From Paramacrobiotus metropolitanus (Eukaryota; Tardigrada; Eutardigrada; Parachela; Macrobiotidae): a DNA stretch of 64,000 nt. The stretch is taken from contig NW_026570303.1 in NCBI RefSeq assembly GCF_019649055.1, forward strand, positions 62,001-126,000, read 5' to 3'. Positions 11,936 to 23,398 of the stretch are shown here, piece after piece; within the stretch, counting starts at the first letter, position 1, and the number at the start of each line of letters is the position of its first letter. The translations under genes and the position numbers were made by a program. The notes beneath the pieces were generated by a model that was given only the letters and a program-made list of their open reading frames with translations, did not search any database and was not told where the DNA came from.

Positions 11936-13079
11936 CAGCTGATGGCCAAACTGGCCGAAGGCACCGGCAATGGCATGAAGACTCCTACGGTGATTTAACT
12001 TACCATTAGCAAAATTTCCAGTTTCCATTTTGTTTAACGGTTGTATTTCCGTTTCCGTTATTTCTTCTCTGGTATTGTGACTGTCTGATTTGAAATGTAA
12101 GGAATTTGGATACTGGTGGGCTTTCAGTGCGTGCACATAAATAGTTTGTATAGCTGAAACTGTTTTTGTAGAAAGTGGTATCCATTTGGAAAGTGGTAGT
12201 TTCCGGTTTCTTGGTTGTCATTTTACTGTGATGCGAGTTATTTTACTCTTAAAAATATACTTGACCGTGGACTGTTGTGATTTATTTTGTGTTAACTGAT
12301 TTTGTAGATTATTGTTCAGAATGTTTGATTAACCTGGAAAGAAAGGACTGGAAAATTGTGTAACAACTTAATAAATTCAAAATTTACTTATGCGTTTTGT
12401 GCGTTTTGCGCGATTTTGGTAAATGCCGATTTATCGGTTTTATTTGTGTTATAATTTAAATTAGCTAAATAAATATTTTACCGAAATAAAAAACAACAAA
12501 CCTTTGAAATGCGGCTGGTCTGAACGATTCCCTGCAGCGCGATAAGTTTATCCAAACGACGGCAACAGACGGACCATCTGCTGCGCCGTGTCAAAGTGCA
12601 TCGTGCACAAAAGCTAGCGCAGCTGCCAATTTCTCGGTGTAGCTCACTGTGTTCAGGGGTCGATTTACTGGGAAATAGTGTGTTGAATTCTTTTTTTATT
12701 CCACTTCCAGTGCGGTGGCGCCACCTTTCCATCCGGTCGCATGCTGTAAACGCGTAACAGCACCAAGCAACTTCAGCAGAAAACGAAAACGATCATCGTG
12801 TTTGCAACGCAGTTGAAAAATTCTCAAGCGGCAGGTTGGCACGAAGTTTGTTGGTTGTGGAACTGTTTTTGTCCGTTGAAAAATTTTTAATTAGTCACTT
12901 AGTGTCCGACAAATCTTCCCCGTAAGCGGAGAGGATTCTAGCATTTTATCGGGTTTAAAGAAGCGTTTCATTGTGATCGTGGTAAGCTACCTTTTTAACT
13001 CAAATTAACTATGAGCATCAGTGATCCGCGATCGCGATTATCCGTTTCCAAAAAGTAGAATCATTGATGCTTGTAGATC
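11936..13079. other. Intergenic / RBM39 upstream region
   Basis: The first ~60 nt still resemble RBM39 exon 7 downstream of the premature stop (GCCAAACTGGCCGAAGGCACC). The rest shows no recognisable gene and should contain the RBM39 promoter and 5' UTR. Confidence 0.4.
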
Positions 13080-16000
13080 ATGTCGGATGCGGAGGATATG
13101 AAAGTGGACGACATGTTGGAGGAGGTGTTTAAAGGTAATGGGAAGAAAGATCCCTCCAGCGGGAAGATGAACGGCCCATATAAGCAGGTGAGTTCCCCGT
13201 TGTCGCGATTTAGGTTCCCCGCGATTGCGTTCAGCGCGCTGACAATACGTTTGCCTATGTTTAATCTTTGTGCCCATTTGTCTGTAACCGACATCTAAGT
13301 TAGTCTAATCTTGTTCCAGGTTCCCTTTCTTGGTTGTCACGTTTGTTTAGGTTTTGCAAGTGCCGCTGGCTAAAAACACAAGAAATCACACTGGGCCTGC
13401 AAAATAAGGTCACAGGCATCTCTGCGTGATTGATAAGCGGTGCATTCACGAGATATGACGTAATTTTCGCAGTTTTTATCGATTGAAAATTTTCTGTAAG
13501 GATTAAGGTCTTACATGCATATCACGTAATCTTATGGAAATCGTTGGAAAATTGCTTAGTCATCAGGTTTTTATCGGATTATCGATTTTTTAAACTCGAA
13601 TTTTGAAGCTTAAAATTTATAAATATATATTTGTGAACATTCTACTTATTTCAGTTTAGTGATATTAAAATAATTCTTTAATAAGAGCTAATTATTTATT
13701 GGAAGTTTTGAGCTTTATTTTTCATGATTTAAATTTTTCATATTTTAAATAATTTTAACTTATTTAAATGATTTAAAAATTTATTAATCAGTATATCAGA
13801 AATAAGACTGGAATTAAATAGTTTCGTTTTGCTTGAGTAGTTGCGTACTGGAATTTTTAATGGAATATTTTAATGGAATTTTTAATGGAATAGTAAGTTT
13901 TTAATGAGGTTTTTTTGCATTTTTGTCGTAATCATTGTTTGGTAAATTTTTCTCCTAATGATTTTTATCTCAGCGTTTATTGAACCCTCATTGACTCGGC
14001 GATTTATCTAATTGTAGATCGCTGATGGGAGAAATACACAGCGACTGTGGTCGCTCCGTGTTTTTCGTGATTTTGCTCTCTAGGTGTCCAGTGTTTTGAC
14101 AGACTTCTTCGGCGTGGGGAGCTCAGGGAATTACGAGAGTTACACTATTTATGAGAAAATAATTTTTGTAATTCGATTATCGTTGGTGACATGTTGTAGG
14201 CATCTGCACTCGCACACACAAACAATGCGCACTTGTTTATTTGCTTCCGTTCTCCCACACGCGCCTCTTCCGCAGCCGTGGTTTGCCTTATATTCTGTTC
14301 ATTGAGCTTCGTAGCTGTTCTGTGCAGTAATGTAAGACGTAATTTCTCGTAGGCTGTGGTGTATGACCAAAAGAGGGATCTCTGTTGGGTGTGATATGGA
14401 GCCGTTTTGGATTCTGTGCTGAATTATATTCGAGGGATTTTTCGACTGGCTGTATAGCGTAATAATTTGGGGTTTTTCTTTCCTTACAGGACCGCAATGC
14501 CTCACCCGAGCCGCAGAATGGGACCGCCGAGAAACGGGCTGAAGAATCTGGGTAAGGTTTTTTGAAAATAATTGCACTGATTTTGGTATCTGTATCTTCT
14601 TTAAAAATTGTATTGATATCTGTGTTTTTTTTTCCAATTTTTCTAATTCTAATTTTCTTTCTACGCTTTCTGTAATTAAAATAAGCTCCAATAATGATGT
14701 AAGTAAGTAACCTAAAGTGATTACTTATCCTTTTGAATCACGTTTTTACAAATTCGGAAGCGTTTTTTAGCAAAGTAGTGTTTTTTTGGATCAGTATGTT
14801 TCTAATGCCTTGGATGAGAAACAATGCACCACGCAGAATCGTAATTGTTGATACACAAAACCATAACCTGAGGCAAATCTTTGACGATTCAGTTAAACAG
14901 TTAATTTTTAAACACTTACTGAAAACTGCATTTTTAAAGCCTTAGATGTTGTGGATTTTTAGGCGGAAGCGGCGCCCTTCGAAATCACCCAGTCGCAGCC
15001 GGTCCCGCACTCCGAAGCCCAAGAAGAAGCGCAGCCGCAGCAAGGATAAGGAATCGCGTCGCAGTCGTAACAAAGACGAGGAATCCCGTAGCACCCGCAG
15101 CCGGGATAAAGAGTCCCGCCGGCGCCGCAGTCCATCGCGGGAGCGCAGTGATCGGCGTCGCGATCGTGACCGCCGCCGCAGTCCCAGTCCGCCTCCCAGT
15201 GATGCGGATCGGGATCGCAAACGATCGCGGAAGGAAGTCAAAGAGCGCTCCGTGTCCAAGAGTCGATCGCGCACCCCCCGCCGCAGCCCGAAGCGTTCCC
15301 GCTCACGGAGTCCGCGACGCCGCGATGACCGGAGGGATCGGGAGAGGGATCGACGTTCCCCGGTGCGACGTGACCGCTCGCGATCACCACGGCGCTCACC
15401 GCGACGGGATCGCGGGGAAGGTCGACGGTATGAGAGGAGTCCGCCGCGGTATGGAGGCGGACGAGGTGGAGGACGGTAAGGAGATCTTATTTTTTTCACT
15501 GGAAATTTTGGTTTTCTGTCAGCGTTCATGCCGGGGATGAGAAACAATGCACCACGCAGAATCGTCCTTGTTGATACACAAATACCATTTCCTGAGGCAA
15601 TAGAATACGAGATTAACTGAATTAGTTCATATGAAAATAATTGTTTTTTGCTTAGTTCAATTTGAATTACACGTTGGAATACATTTTTTGTCGTATAGTT
15701 CTTTAGCAAATAACGGATAAAAAAAATATGTTATTCAATTTAATGTAAGTTTACCTCTTATTTTTTACTGCTGTTTAGAGATTTTTATGTCGATTTTTTT
15801 GTTTCTGATTTTGGTAACTTCGTTAGTTTTTGTTGTAGTTAGCTGTTCATACTGTTGTTGTGATTGCAGAGGCCGCGGTCGTTTTGATGGCCGTGGGGGA
15901 CAAAACCATATGAGGCAATAGAAATTTAAATTCGTTGAATACATTAATAATTTAGTCGTGTTTATTATTTTGATCGTTATTTCGGTGGTTTTTTTATTTT

Positions 16001-18334
16001 TATTGCGATTTGTAATGCTGTTTGTGTGATTACAGAGATCGTGGAGGTTTTGGAGGGCGTGGAGGCGGCGGCCGGGCTCGGCAGTCCATCGAACGCGCCC
16101 GTTCCGTCCGCAGTGAATCACCGGATATCCCGGCGGAAGAGCGCGATCAGCGCACCGTGTTCTGCATGCAGCTGGCACAGACCATCAACGCCAAGGATCT
16201 GGAGAAGTTCTTCTCCTCCGTCGGCCGGGTGCGCGACGTCCGTCTGATTGTGGACAGTAAGACGCGGCGGTCCAAGGGTATTTCCTATGTGGAGTTTTAC
16301 GAACTGGAAGCCGTGCCGCTGGCGCTGGGTCTGCACGGCCAGAAACTGAAGAACTGTCCCATGAATATTCAACCCACACATGCCGAAAAGAATCGCGCAG
16401 CGATGGCGGCGGCCGGTGCCGTGCAGAAGGGCCCAATGCGGCTGTATGTGGGATCGCTGCATTTCAACATCACGGAAGATATGTTGAAGGATATTTTTGA
16501 ACCATTTGGAAAGGTAAATCAAAATGGCTGGAAACTGAATTATGATAATATTTTCAAAAATAGTTCCCTCTTGGAAATGGCTAGTTTAATTTCAGTCTGT
16601 GGGCACTGTATTAGTGTAATACTGCAATAATTCAGCATATTAATATTTAATGAAACTTTATTGTATGAAATTTTAAGGTAGGAATATCAGGAAAAATAGT
16701 TGCAGCCTTGCAGATCAGAAATTGCATGGTAAATTTATTGAGCTGATGGATCTTATACTAGGTTAACCACGTCAAAATTCAAAAAAGCACAAACTGCCGG
16801 TTAGAAATTGCAGGTTTGGTTTTAAAATAGCTTATTTTATTAATATGCGTTTTAGTTGGACAGCGTTCAATTGATGATGGATCCCGAGAGCGGACGATCA
16901 AGAGGATATGCTTTCATCACGGTAAGTGGAGCAGAAGTGTCGATTTCTCCAGGTTTGCTGCTGTGATGTAATATTTCTCTACAATTACCGTGAGCTGCGG
17001 GCAATGAGAACTTTGACAGTAGACCTGAGATGAATAATTTATAAAGATATCATTAAAACGCTAATGATCTTGGATTATACGTCATACGCATTTGTATTGC
17101 AGTTCCGCGATGCACAGGACGCGAAGCGAGCCATGGAGCAGTTGAACGGCTTTGAATTGGCCGGACGCGCGATGAAGATTGGTCACGTGACGGACCGCAG
17201 CGACAACGCCACGCAGGGCTCACTGGATTACGACGACACGGACCGCGCGGGATTCGACCTGGGCCCGACGGGCAGATTACAACTGATGGCCAAACTGGCC
17301 GAAGGCACCGGGATGAAGATCCCACAATCGGCGGCGCCACCGCCGCCGGCTGCGCCTGCAGGTTAGTCTGAATTTTGATTTGTTTTACCTGTGGCAAATT
17401 AATAATTCTGTTATTTTTGTCATTTTTGCCTAATATCTGGTACTACTTGTTAAAAATTTATTAATCTGAATCACTGTAGTTAATTTCCTGATGTTAAAAT
17501 GTAAATCATTTTGCGTAGTATTCTGCGTATGCACGTTTTGTTGTATTGATGGCTTTTGCCCGATAAAGATTTCCTGATTTGATTTCTGGAGCTTTCAGTG
17601 GTATTCTGCTCCCGAATTCTAACTGGAAATATTTTTACAGCACCGGCTATGGCACCGATCGCTACCCAGTGTTTTATGCTGTCCAACATGTTCGATCCGA
17701 AAACGGAGACAGAGTCCACATGGGCCTGTGATCTGAAGCAGGAGGTGATCGATGAGTGCAGTCAGTATGGCGGTGTGGTGCATGTCCACGTGGACGCCGA
17801 CGCTGCGGAAGGGAATGTCTACGTCAAGAGCGTGTCCATTGCGGCGGCCACCTTGGCGGTGCAGAGTCTCCATGGCCGCTTTTTTGCTGGTACGTACAAC
17901 GAATCTTTTTAAAAAATCGTTTGAAGCTATTATTCTACGTTATGGAAGGTAGATTTGTTGTCAAGTTCTTTTTATATTTGCGGGATTATTTAGAGTTATT
18001 ATTCATAAGTCTTGGGTGTTTACTAGTAATTCAGAGGGAATGTAAGAAATTCTACGTTTTCAGAAATTTATATGGCGTTTTGATTTTTACACTGGTTTTT
18101 TTCCGGGTTTTTCTTGTTTTAAGTTTTTCCATAATGAACCCTTTTTTTGCCCGGGTTATTCCATGTCAAGCATTCGCGTCTTTGATTGGTTTTTCGTTCA
18201 CAACTTCATTTGTTGAATTTCCCTTTTGTTTAGGGCGGATGATCACTGTAAATTATATTCCCACGTTAAACTATCACCAGCTTTTCCCGGACGCCATGAA
18301 GTCGCATTTCCCGCTGGCTCCTTCTCAACGGTAG
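13080..18334 (+). CDS. RBM39: RNA-binding protein 39 (CAPER-alpha-like splicing factor)
   Basis: Nuclear SR-like splicing factor and transcription coactivator. Exons: 13080-13187, 14490-14551, 14963-15475, 16036-16513, 16856-16921, 17103-17361, 17641-17889 and 18234-18334. The sum is 612 codons (611 aa) with every phase consistent. Order: short acidic N-terminus (MSDAEDMKVDDMLEEVF), a long RS/RG domain ending in a Gly/Arg-rich run, RRM1 (RTVFCMQLAQ...KGISYVEF), RRM2 (MRLYVGSLHFNITEDML...RGYAFI), an Ala/Pro linker, and a C-terminal UHM-type RRM3 (ATQCFMLSNMFDP...GGVVHVHVD...ALHGRFFAG), finishing with YHQLFPDAM as in animal RBM39. Introns 2 and 3 each contain a C/D-box snoRNA candidate. A possible alternative exon lies at 15869. 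A damaged partial copy lies upstream at 10981-11935. Confidence 0.95.
14806..14875 (+). ncRNA. C/D-box snoRNA candidate 1 (SNORD32-like D' guide)
   Basis: It lies in RBM39 intron 2, sense strand. A TGCC...GGCA terminal stem encloses a C box (TGGATGA, 14811-14817, one mismatch to RUGAUGA) and a D box (CTGA, 14868-14871). Internally there is a D'-like CAGA (14834-14837) and a C'-like TGTTGATA. The ten bases before D' (ATGCACCACG) complement the conserved 18S segment GUGGUGCAU. The D'+5 position falls on the G that SNORD32A methylates in human (Gm1328), judged from my recollection of those sequences. The D guide (ACAAAACCATAAC) also complements GUUAUGGUU near the 18S 5' end. Its length of 70 nt is typical. 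Confidence 0.7.
15529..15599 (+). ncRNA. C/D-box snoRNA candidate 2 (paralogue of candidate 1)
   Basis: It lies in RBM39 intron 3, sense strand, 71 nt. The TGCC...GGCA stem, C box GGGATGA (15534-15540), the identical D' guide ATGCACCACG followed by CAGA, C'-like TTGTTGATA and D box CTGA (15592-15595) all align with candidate 1. The D guide differs (ACAAATACCATTTC), so this copy may have a second, different target. Conservation of boxes and D' guide within otherwise unrelated intron sequence is the main support. A third partial match (ACAAAACCATATGAGGCAA) lies near 15900 but lacks an intact D box. Confidence 0.68.
15869..15921 (+). other. Possible alternative (poison) exon in RBM39 intron 3
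   Basis: After the acceptor-like GTGATTGCAG, the phase set by the upstream exon reads RGRGRFDGRGGQNHMRQ and then TAG. This is Gly/Arg-rich like the neighbouring coding exons. Inclusion would truncate the protein before RRM1. No obvious donor follows. It may be a terminal alternative exon, or chance overlap with the snoRNA-like remnant. Confidence 0.3.
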
Positions 18335-19818
18335 AAATCGTCCTTTTTGTTTACTTGTTCGGATGGCGCAGCACGGAGAAAACATTTTGTTAAGTGGACG
18401 ATGGGATTTTGAATGGAATGTGAAGTATTTACCTCGAGGGATCCTTTTCGATTATTTTTTGCACTAGCTGTTACTCCGTGCTTGTGCGTTTTTTCCGCTT
18501 CTCCGGTTTTGTTTGTCCGCATCACTGTGAAGTTTTTTTCACCATCCGACTAGCATGTGTTTGAAATCTGAATTATTGACGTTTATATTGTGTTTAGAAT
18601 TTATTATGACCAGCGCTTATAATGCACAACGATCGTACAATAAAATTCAATTAGTTGTAAGTGGAATTCGGAATGAACGACAGTCAAACTGTTGAAACGT
18701 GAATTGTACTGTTTGTTTCATCACTGAACTCGAATTCGCTCACAAATCTTTCTTTGTTTATTGCAAAACCGAAAACACGAAACCTTTCAGAAGGTGAATC
18801 TGCGTAATTGCTTGGCCAAGAAAGAAGTTAAAGCTTGAAAGCAGTTGAAAACTTGACATATTGCGAGCTTGTCCACAGAGGTCTATGATTCGATACGCTT
18901 GAAGAGTACAATAAGTACTTAATAAAGCGCTAAAATATTGTTACTTTAATAATACGTATACAAGTAAGGTATGTACAGAAACTGCACGTAACGGCGCGCG
19001 TAATCCACTTGCCGTTGTGCGCGTTCAATTAGGGATGCCTACCAGTATCAACCGGTACAGCATCAGTAAGCAAATTTTTCTGTGCTTTTGAAAAGCAGAT
19101 TTTCCGGTATTTACTGCTGTATTAAATTACTATTAATGCGGTATTCAACGTATTTAATGTTTTTCGGGTGAGTTTATTCTGATAGGATCACACGAATCAA
19201 AAGACATCATTATCTTCCGGCCCAAAAATATAGTTGCTTTGCATTGACTATCGACAGATATATAACACGAAAGCATAGCATGAAATGCTAAATATTTATA
19301 TGATCCTTATAATAATAATCATTCTCAACCTCACAACTTCTTTAATTAAATTGCACTGTAAATTTGTCATTTAATGAAGGGAACAAAGGTACCGAATAAT
19401 GCCGCCTCCAAATCCTGGCCGCAGAATATATGCATAGTTGCCGGGGTACCTTTGCGTTTCGATAATACGCAGTTTATATGCAGTCCAGCAGTCGTTTATA
19501 TGCAGTAATGTTTATATGCAGTCGTCCTTTAGGATTCCACAATGTTGCTTCCTGGTCCTGCTGCCTGGTGGACTATCCTTGTGGTTAAGGCTGTTAAGCG
19601 TTATGAAAGCGAGGAGTGTTAGTCGTACGTCCGGATTTTCGATAGATTTATGGATACGGGAACGACAAGCAGAGATTGCCAGTTCTTGCCTTGCACACCA
19701 CCGTTCTCCGTTTAAACCGTCTGGACGCCGGCTCTCCATTGCTGACAGTAATTTGACCAATCCGTCGAGGTTCAGCGTACGTTCCGGTTGAAGTTTGTTG
19801 GAGTACTTGATGTTTTAT
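18335..19818. other. Intergenic
   Basis: It holds the RBM39 3' flank, with an AATAAA at about 18640 that could be a poly(A) signal, and unassigned sequence. Near 19450-19530 the phrase GTTTATATGCAGT recurs several times. No gene is seen. Confidence 0.4.
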
Positions 19819-20109
19819 TTACTGGCACTCACATTTAGCCGGCGTTCCGAAGCACTCTCCGCGAGCAAAACCATTCTGTATGCACTTCTCCTGGCACACT
19901 GTCTCGTGACCTTCCCGACAAAAGTACACCAGCTGTCCATTCGACAGCACAACGAGAGATACCATGGGCGTAACGGAACGAATGGGACGCACTTCCTCCA
20001 GGAAAACTTCCTCCGTTACCGTCTCCGGGACGCTTGGTACCATAGGACTGATTGGTAGACATTCGCCTTTTTCCGGTAAAATCACAACCAATAACGCGAT
20101 AAGCGCCAT
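19819..20109 (-). CDS. Secreted defensin-like peptide precursor
   Basis: Single-exon open frame. The chosen ATG (20109) opens directly on a signal peptide (MALIALLVVIL). An in-frame ATG at 20190 would add 27 residues and bury the signal. After a short pro-region, the C-terminal ~35 residues carry six cysteines in the order C-x6-C-x3-C-x9-C-x6-C-x-C (FCREGHETVCQEKC, GECFGTPAKCEC), ending one residue after the last cysteine. This is the spacing of cysteine-stabilised alpha-beta (invertebrate defensin) peptides. A TATA-like TATAAAAAC lies at 20323-20315, suitably upstream. An antimicrobial role is inference from the fold pattern. A different small cysteine-rich secreted peptide remains possible. 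Confidence 0.65.
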   Translation of the reverse strand: MALIALLVVILPEKGECLPISPMVPSVPETVTEEVFLEEVRPIRSVTPMVSLVVLSNGQLVYFCREGHETVCQEKCIQNGFARGECFGTPAKCECQ

Positions 20110-21339
20110 GATGCGCACGCCACTACGCAAACCGGAGAGTGTGTAGAGAAAGCCTTGGACAAATTCATTTCCTACCCGATGAGTTTCCACGTCTACCTCT
20201 CGGACTTCTAGCGGTAATTAAATCAACGGCATCGTTGTAATTTGCAGTCAAAGTACAAGTAAAAATATTCAAGCCAAACTGGAATGAAATGAAATTTAAA
20301 TTCCATGTCGCATAGTTTTTATATCAGATGTTTTTGTCCGCTCGCACAGTGACACATCGGCACCGACTGTACGTCAGGAAAGTATAATTCTAGCGGTGTT
20401 CAAGCGAAAAAGAGGGTTTGCTCGTTATCTATCTGATGCCCGACGCCGATTCTGACCAAATGACGTCATTACTGTATGAATTACTGCTCTTTGTCCTAAA
20501 CATACCGGATGCATAAACCATAAACAGCTAAAATACTGAGCACTATCACTGTTTATAAACATGCAAGAATTATCTATTTTAAAAAGATCATACATGGCCA
20601 CGTTCCGGCGGTGTGAATCGATAAGTTCAACTGGCAATATAATTTACTTTCGAAAATTAACGGAAATCACACGGAGTTTGATCATAATCGTAGACGGCAA
20701 CTGCCGGTTCGTGTGACCGATGACTACCGTCCTAATTTCCGTAAATAACATATATGTACATAACGTTTTATTTTGATACCGATAACAACATAACTACAAA
20801 AGGCTACAAAATGCGGTCTTACTTATTTTTGCGTGTTTTATAGTCAGTATTTCCCAGTCAGCAAAATGTAATGAAATAATGACTGTGGTATATATAATCA
20901 GTCAGCATAACGTAATGAAATAATGATTGTGGCATATTCATTTTGTATGAAATAAGTTTGCTTTGTTTGTTTGTTTGCTTTGTTTGCAGTAAAATAAGCA
21001 GCATACCAACAACAAAAAGATTAAAAACATAAATTGTATAAAAATATTAACACCAATATCAACAACTGTGTAAAATATTAACAAAAATGGAAGTATTGAT
21101 CGGTTTTTGACTGCGTCTGCGGTCCAGCAGCACGCAAATAGTCGTAATCACGAATAATGTTTTGTTGCAAACAAAATCTGGAGCATTGCTCAAAAACGCC
21201 AGGATTATCACGCATGTTTATCGAGCATACGCAGAATTTTCTTGCCGAACAACACCGTATTATGACGGTTAAACAACTGCGTATTATTGCCCTTTGTCAC
21301 GCAATCGATCGGAGTTTATTTTGCCACAAAACCGAACGG
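20110..21339. other. Intergenic with tandem duplication and TTTG microsatellite
   Basis: A 39-nt segment at 20855-20893 is repeated at 20899-20937 with four differences (CAGTCAGCA...GTAATGAAATAATGA). A TTTG-type microsatellite runs at about 20950-20985. The first part is the promoter side of the defensin-like gene. No other gene is seen. Confidence 0.5.
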
Positions 21340-23335
21340 TCACCTGGAGAACACCAGGATTTTTCTGACTCCACTCCGTAGTTCTTTCAAAGCCATGAAA
21401 CAGATCAGCGGATTGACCCATGAATTCAGGTACACCATAAAGAACTGCACAATCATAAAGGTCAAATTCCAGTAACCGAACGCATCCACGAGCAACCAGT
21501 ACAAATGGTTGGGCGTCCAGCAAATGACCACCGCAACCACCAGGTAAGCCAGTGTTCGGTTATGCGGTCGACGTGGTGGTGCGACGCGGTGTCTATGGAT
21601 TTGGTATGCCGCTGATGCTGCTTCGTTGTTGGTATTGCTGGATGCCTCGCGGGCCTGTTCCATTAAGATTACTTGAGCGATATGGTTGCGCTTTGCGCTG
21701 GATGATTCTCGACTGGAATCGAGAGTTCCTAAAACTACAGAAATAGAACACTATGTATAGCGCGCTGCGCCCAAAATGAAAATGATACAAACCCAAATTA
21801 AGAATACAGTGTACAAAAAGAATTCTCAGCACTGAAGTACCTGTACTTCGTTATGTCTCAATAACTGATCAATATGGTGTATGAATATGGACATACTGCG
21901 TGAATGAGGGATCACCCGCGTACACTGATGTTTTTTTGAATTTTTGCTAGTGTAATTATGTTTTTATTAACAAACTTGTGCATTGTGTTTCACATGCATA
22001 ATGCATAGAAGTATGCTGCTTAAGACTCTTCTTAAGACTTAATCAGGTCGACTTATTGCTAATCAACAGTGCATCGTGTAAATTTGTAATGCGGCTGAAG
22101 GATCTGTGTTTCCGGCAGCGATTCGGTACGTAGTGATCCGTTATTGAATACCACAAGTATATCATACTGTCGTAAAAGCGTTTTTTAAAGACAAGACTCA
22201 GTAAATCAGAAGTACTCATAATAAAATATAGATATACTAAGCGGGAGTACGTTGTCCCATCGGTTTACCATGTTGTAACTGCCTTTTTGTACCAGCTTGC
22301 CAAAAGCTTGCTGTAACACGACCACGTATTTATCGAACTCTGACCACGCTGTCTGGTTGTAGTATCGGTTCTTTCGTTATTCGAGCTCTTACGCATCGGA
22401 CGGTATACAGACTACAGTAACTGTTTAATAACTGAGCCTGTGATCCGGTTTTTTCTCGATTGTGATTTCTCGTAAACGTAATCATCGGTGTATGTAGTAT
22501 GCATAAGCAGTTCGGGTGGAGATTGTCTTGTGGCTTCATTTTAACACTTCTACGGAAGCGGTGTTTGACAGAAGCAACTTACGTAAATAACCAAGGGTAG
22601 CTTATGATGCTTACTGCGCACGATTTACTTACCCATAGGCGCTGTACCGACTTGTGCTCTTCGACGATTCCGTCGAGCAATCTTCAGCCATACAGACAAA
22701 CTAGTCCCCACAACCAGAAACTCGGTCACAGTAAATCCTAAAATCTCCACTGCTAACGCTGTCTTCCGCTGGAATTCCACATTAACAGTACATAACGTAT
22801 CGTTGACTTTTGGCCATACTCTTCCCGGCACAACCACGGAAAGATGCAACGTGTTAAGAAAAAGAAAGACCAACAAAATTGTTATGTATGTTAATCTCAG
22901 ATTGTGGTTGTGTTTTCGGTAGTGCATCGGATAGGTCACGGCCCACAGGCGATTAAAGGCAATCAGCACATGCCCATAGCGCACACAGCTGCCGAAAAGA
23001 TTGTTGCAGTACAGGAAAAATGAACAAGCCGCTGTACCGAACGGAAAATAGCCGTATAAGCCACGTATAAAAATCCCAGACATTCCCGTTGCCGCCAGAA
23101 AAACCTCCGCCAAACACAGATTAACGATAAGGAGATTAAAGCCGCTGCGCATACCGGCATCCATCCAGTAAGCGATGACAATTAATCCGTTGAGCAGCAG
23201 TGCGGCCACAATAGAAAATCCCAGAAAAGCGTTTAAAACCGAGAACGCTATGGGAAAATATGATGAGGTGCCATCTCCCATAACACTGCTTTTGCCAAGC
23301 GAAAAGTTTGTACTATTAATAGTTAAGGATGACAT
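21340..23335 (-). CDS. Class A (rhodopsin-like) GPCR, orphan
   Basis: Seven-transmembrane receptor in two exons, with phase-1 splicing (ATGG|GTAAGT to TTTTAG|GA). Exon 1 carries TM1-TM5 and ends at 22633; exon 2 is 21728-21340 with TM6-TM7. From the chosen ATG the protein is 363 aa. N-glycosylation sites sit in the extracellular N-terminus (INSTNFS). TM2 (LLIVNLCLAEV), TM6 (VVAVVICWTPNHLYW) and TM7 (LNSWVNPLICF, a variant NPxxF) are class A landmarks. The DRY motif at the end of TM3 is replaced by NRLWAVTYP. I use the ATG at 23335 rather than the in-frame one at 23368, because a TATA box sits only ~20 nt upstream of the latter. The ligand is not predictable. Confidence 0.88.
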
Positions 23336-23388
23336 GGTTGCACTAGAAATCTCCAATATGAATAGCAAAAGGCTTTGACCTTTTTATA

Positions 23389-23398
23389 AGATATGCAC
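23389..23398 (-). promoter_or_regulatory. TATA box of GPCR gene
   Basis: TATAAAAAGG on the minus strand. With a usual spacing of ~30 nt, transcription would begin near 23366-23360. That excludes the ATG at 23368 and supports translation from 23335. Confidence 0.6.

Noticed and set aside
14942-15709. Minus-strand 255-codon arginine-rich open frame
   Set aside because: It is the shadow of the RBM39 RS-domain exon. Simple RS repeats leave the opposite strand open, and it has no splice or start context.
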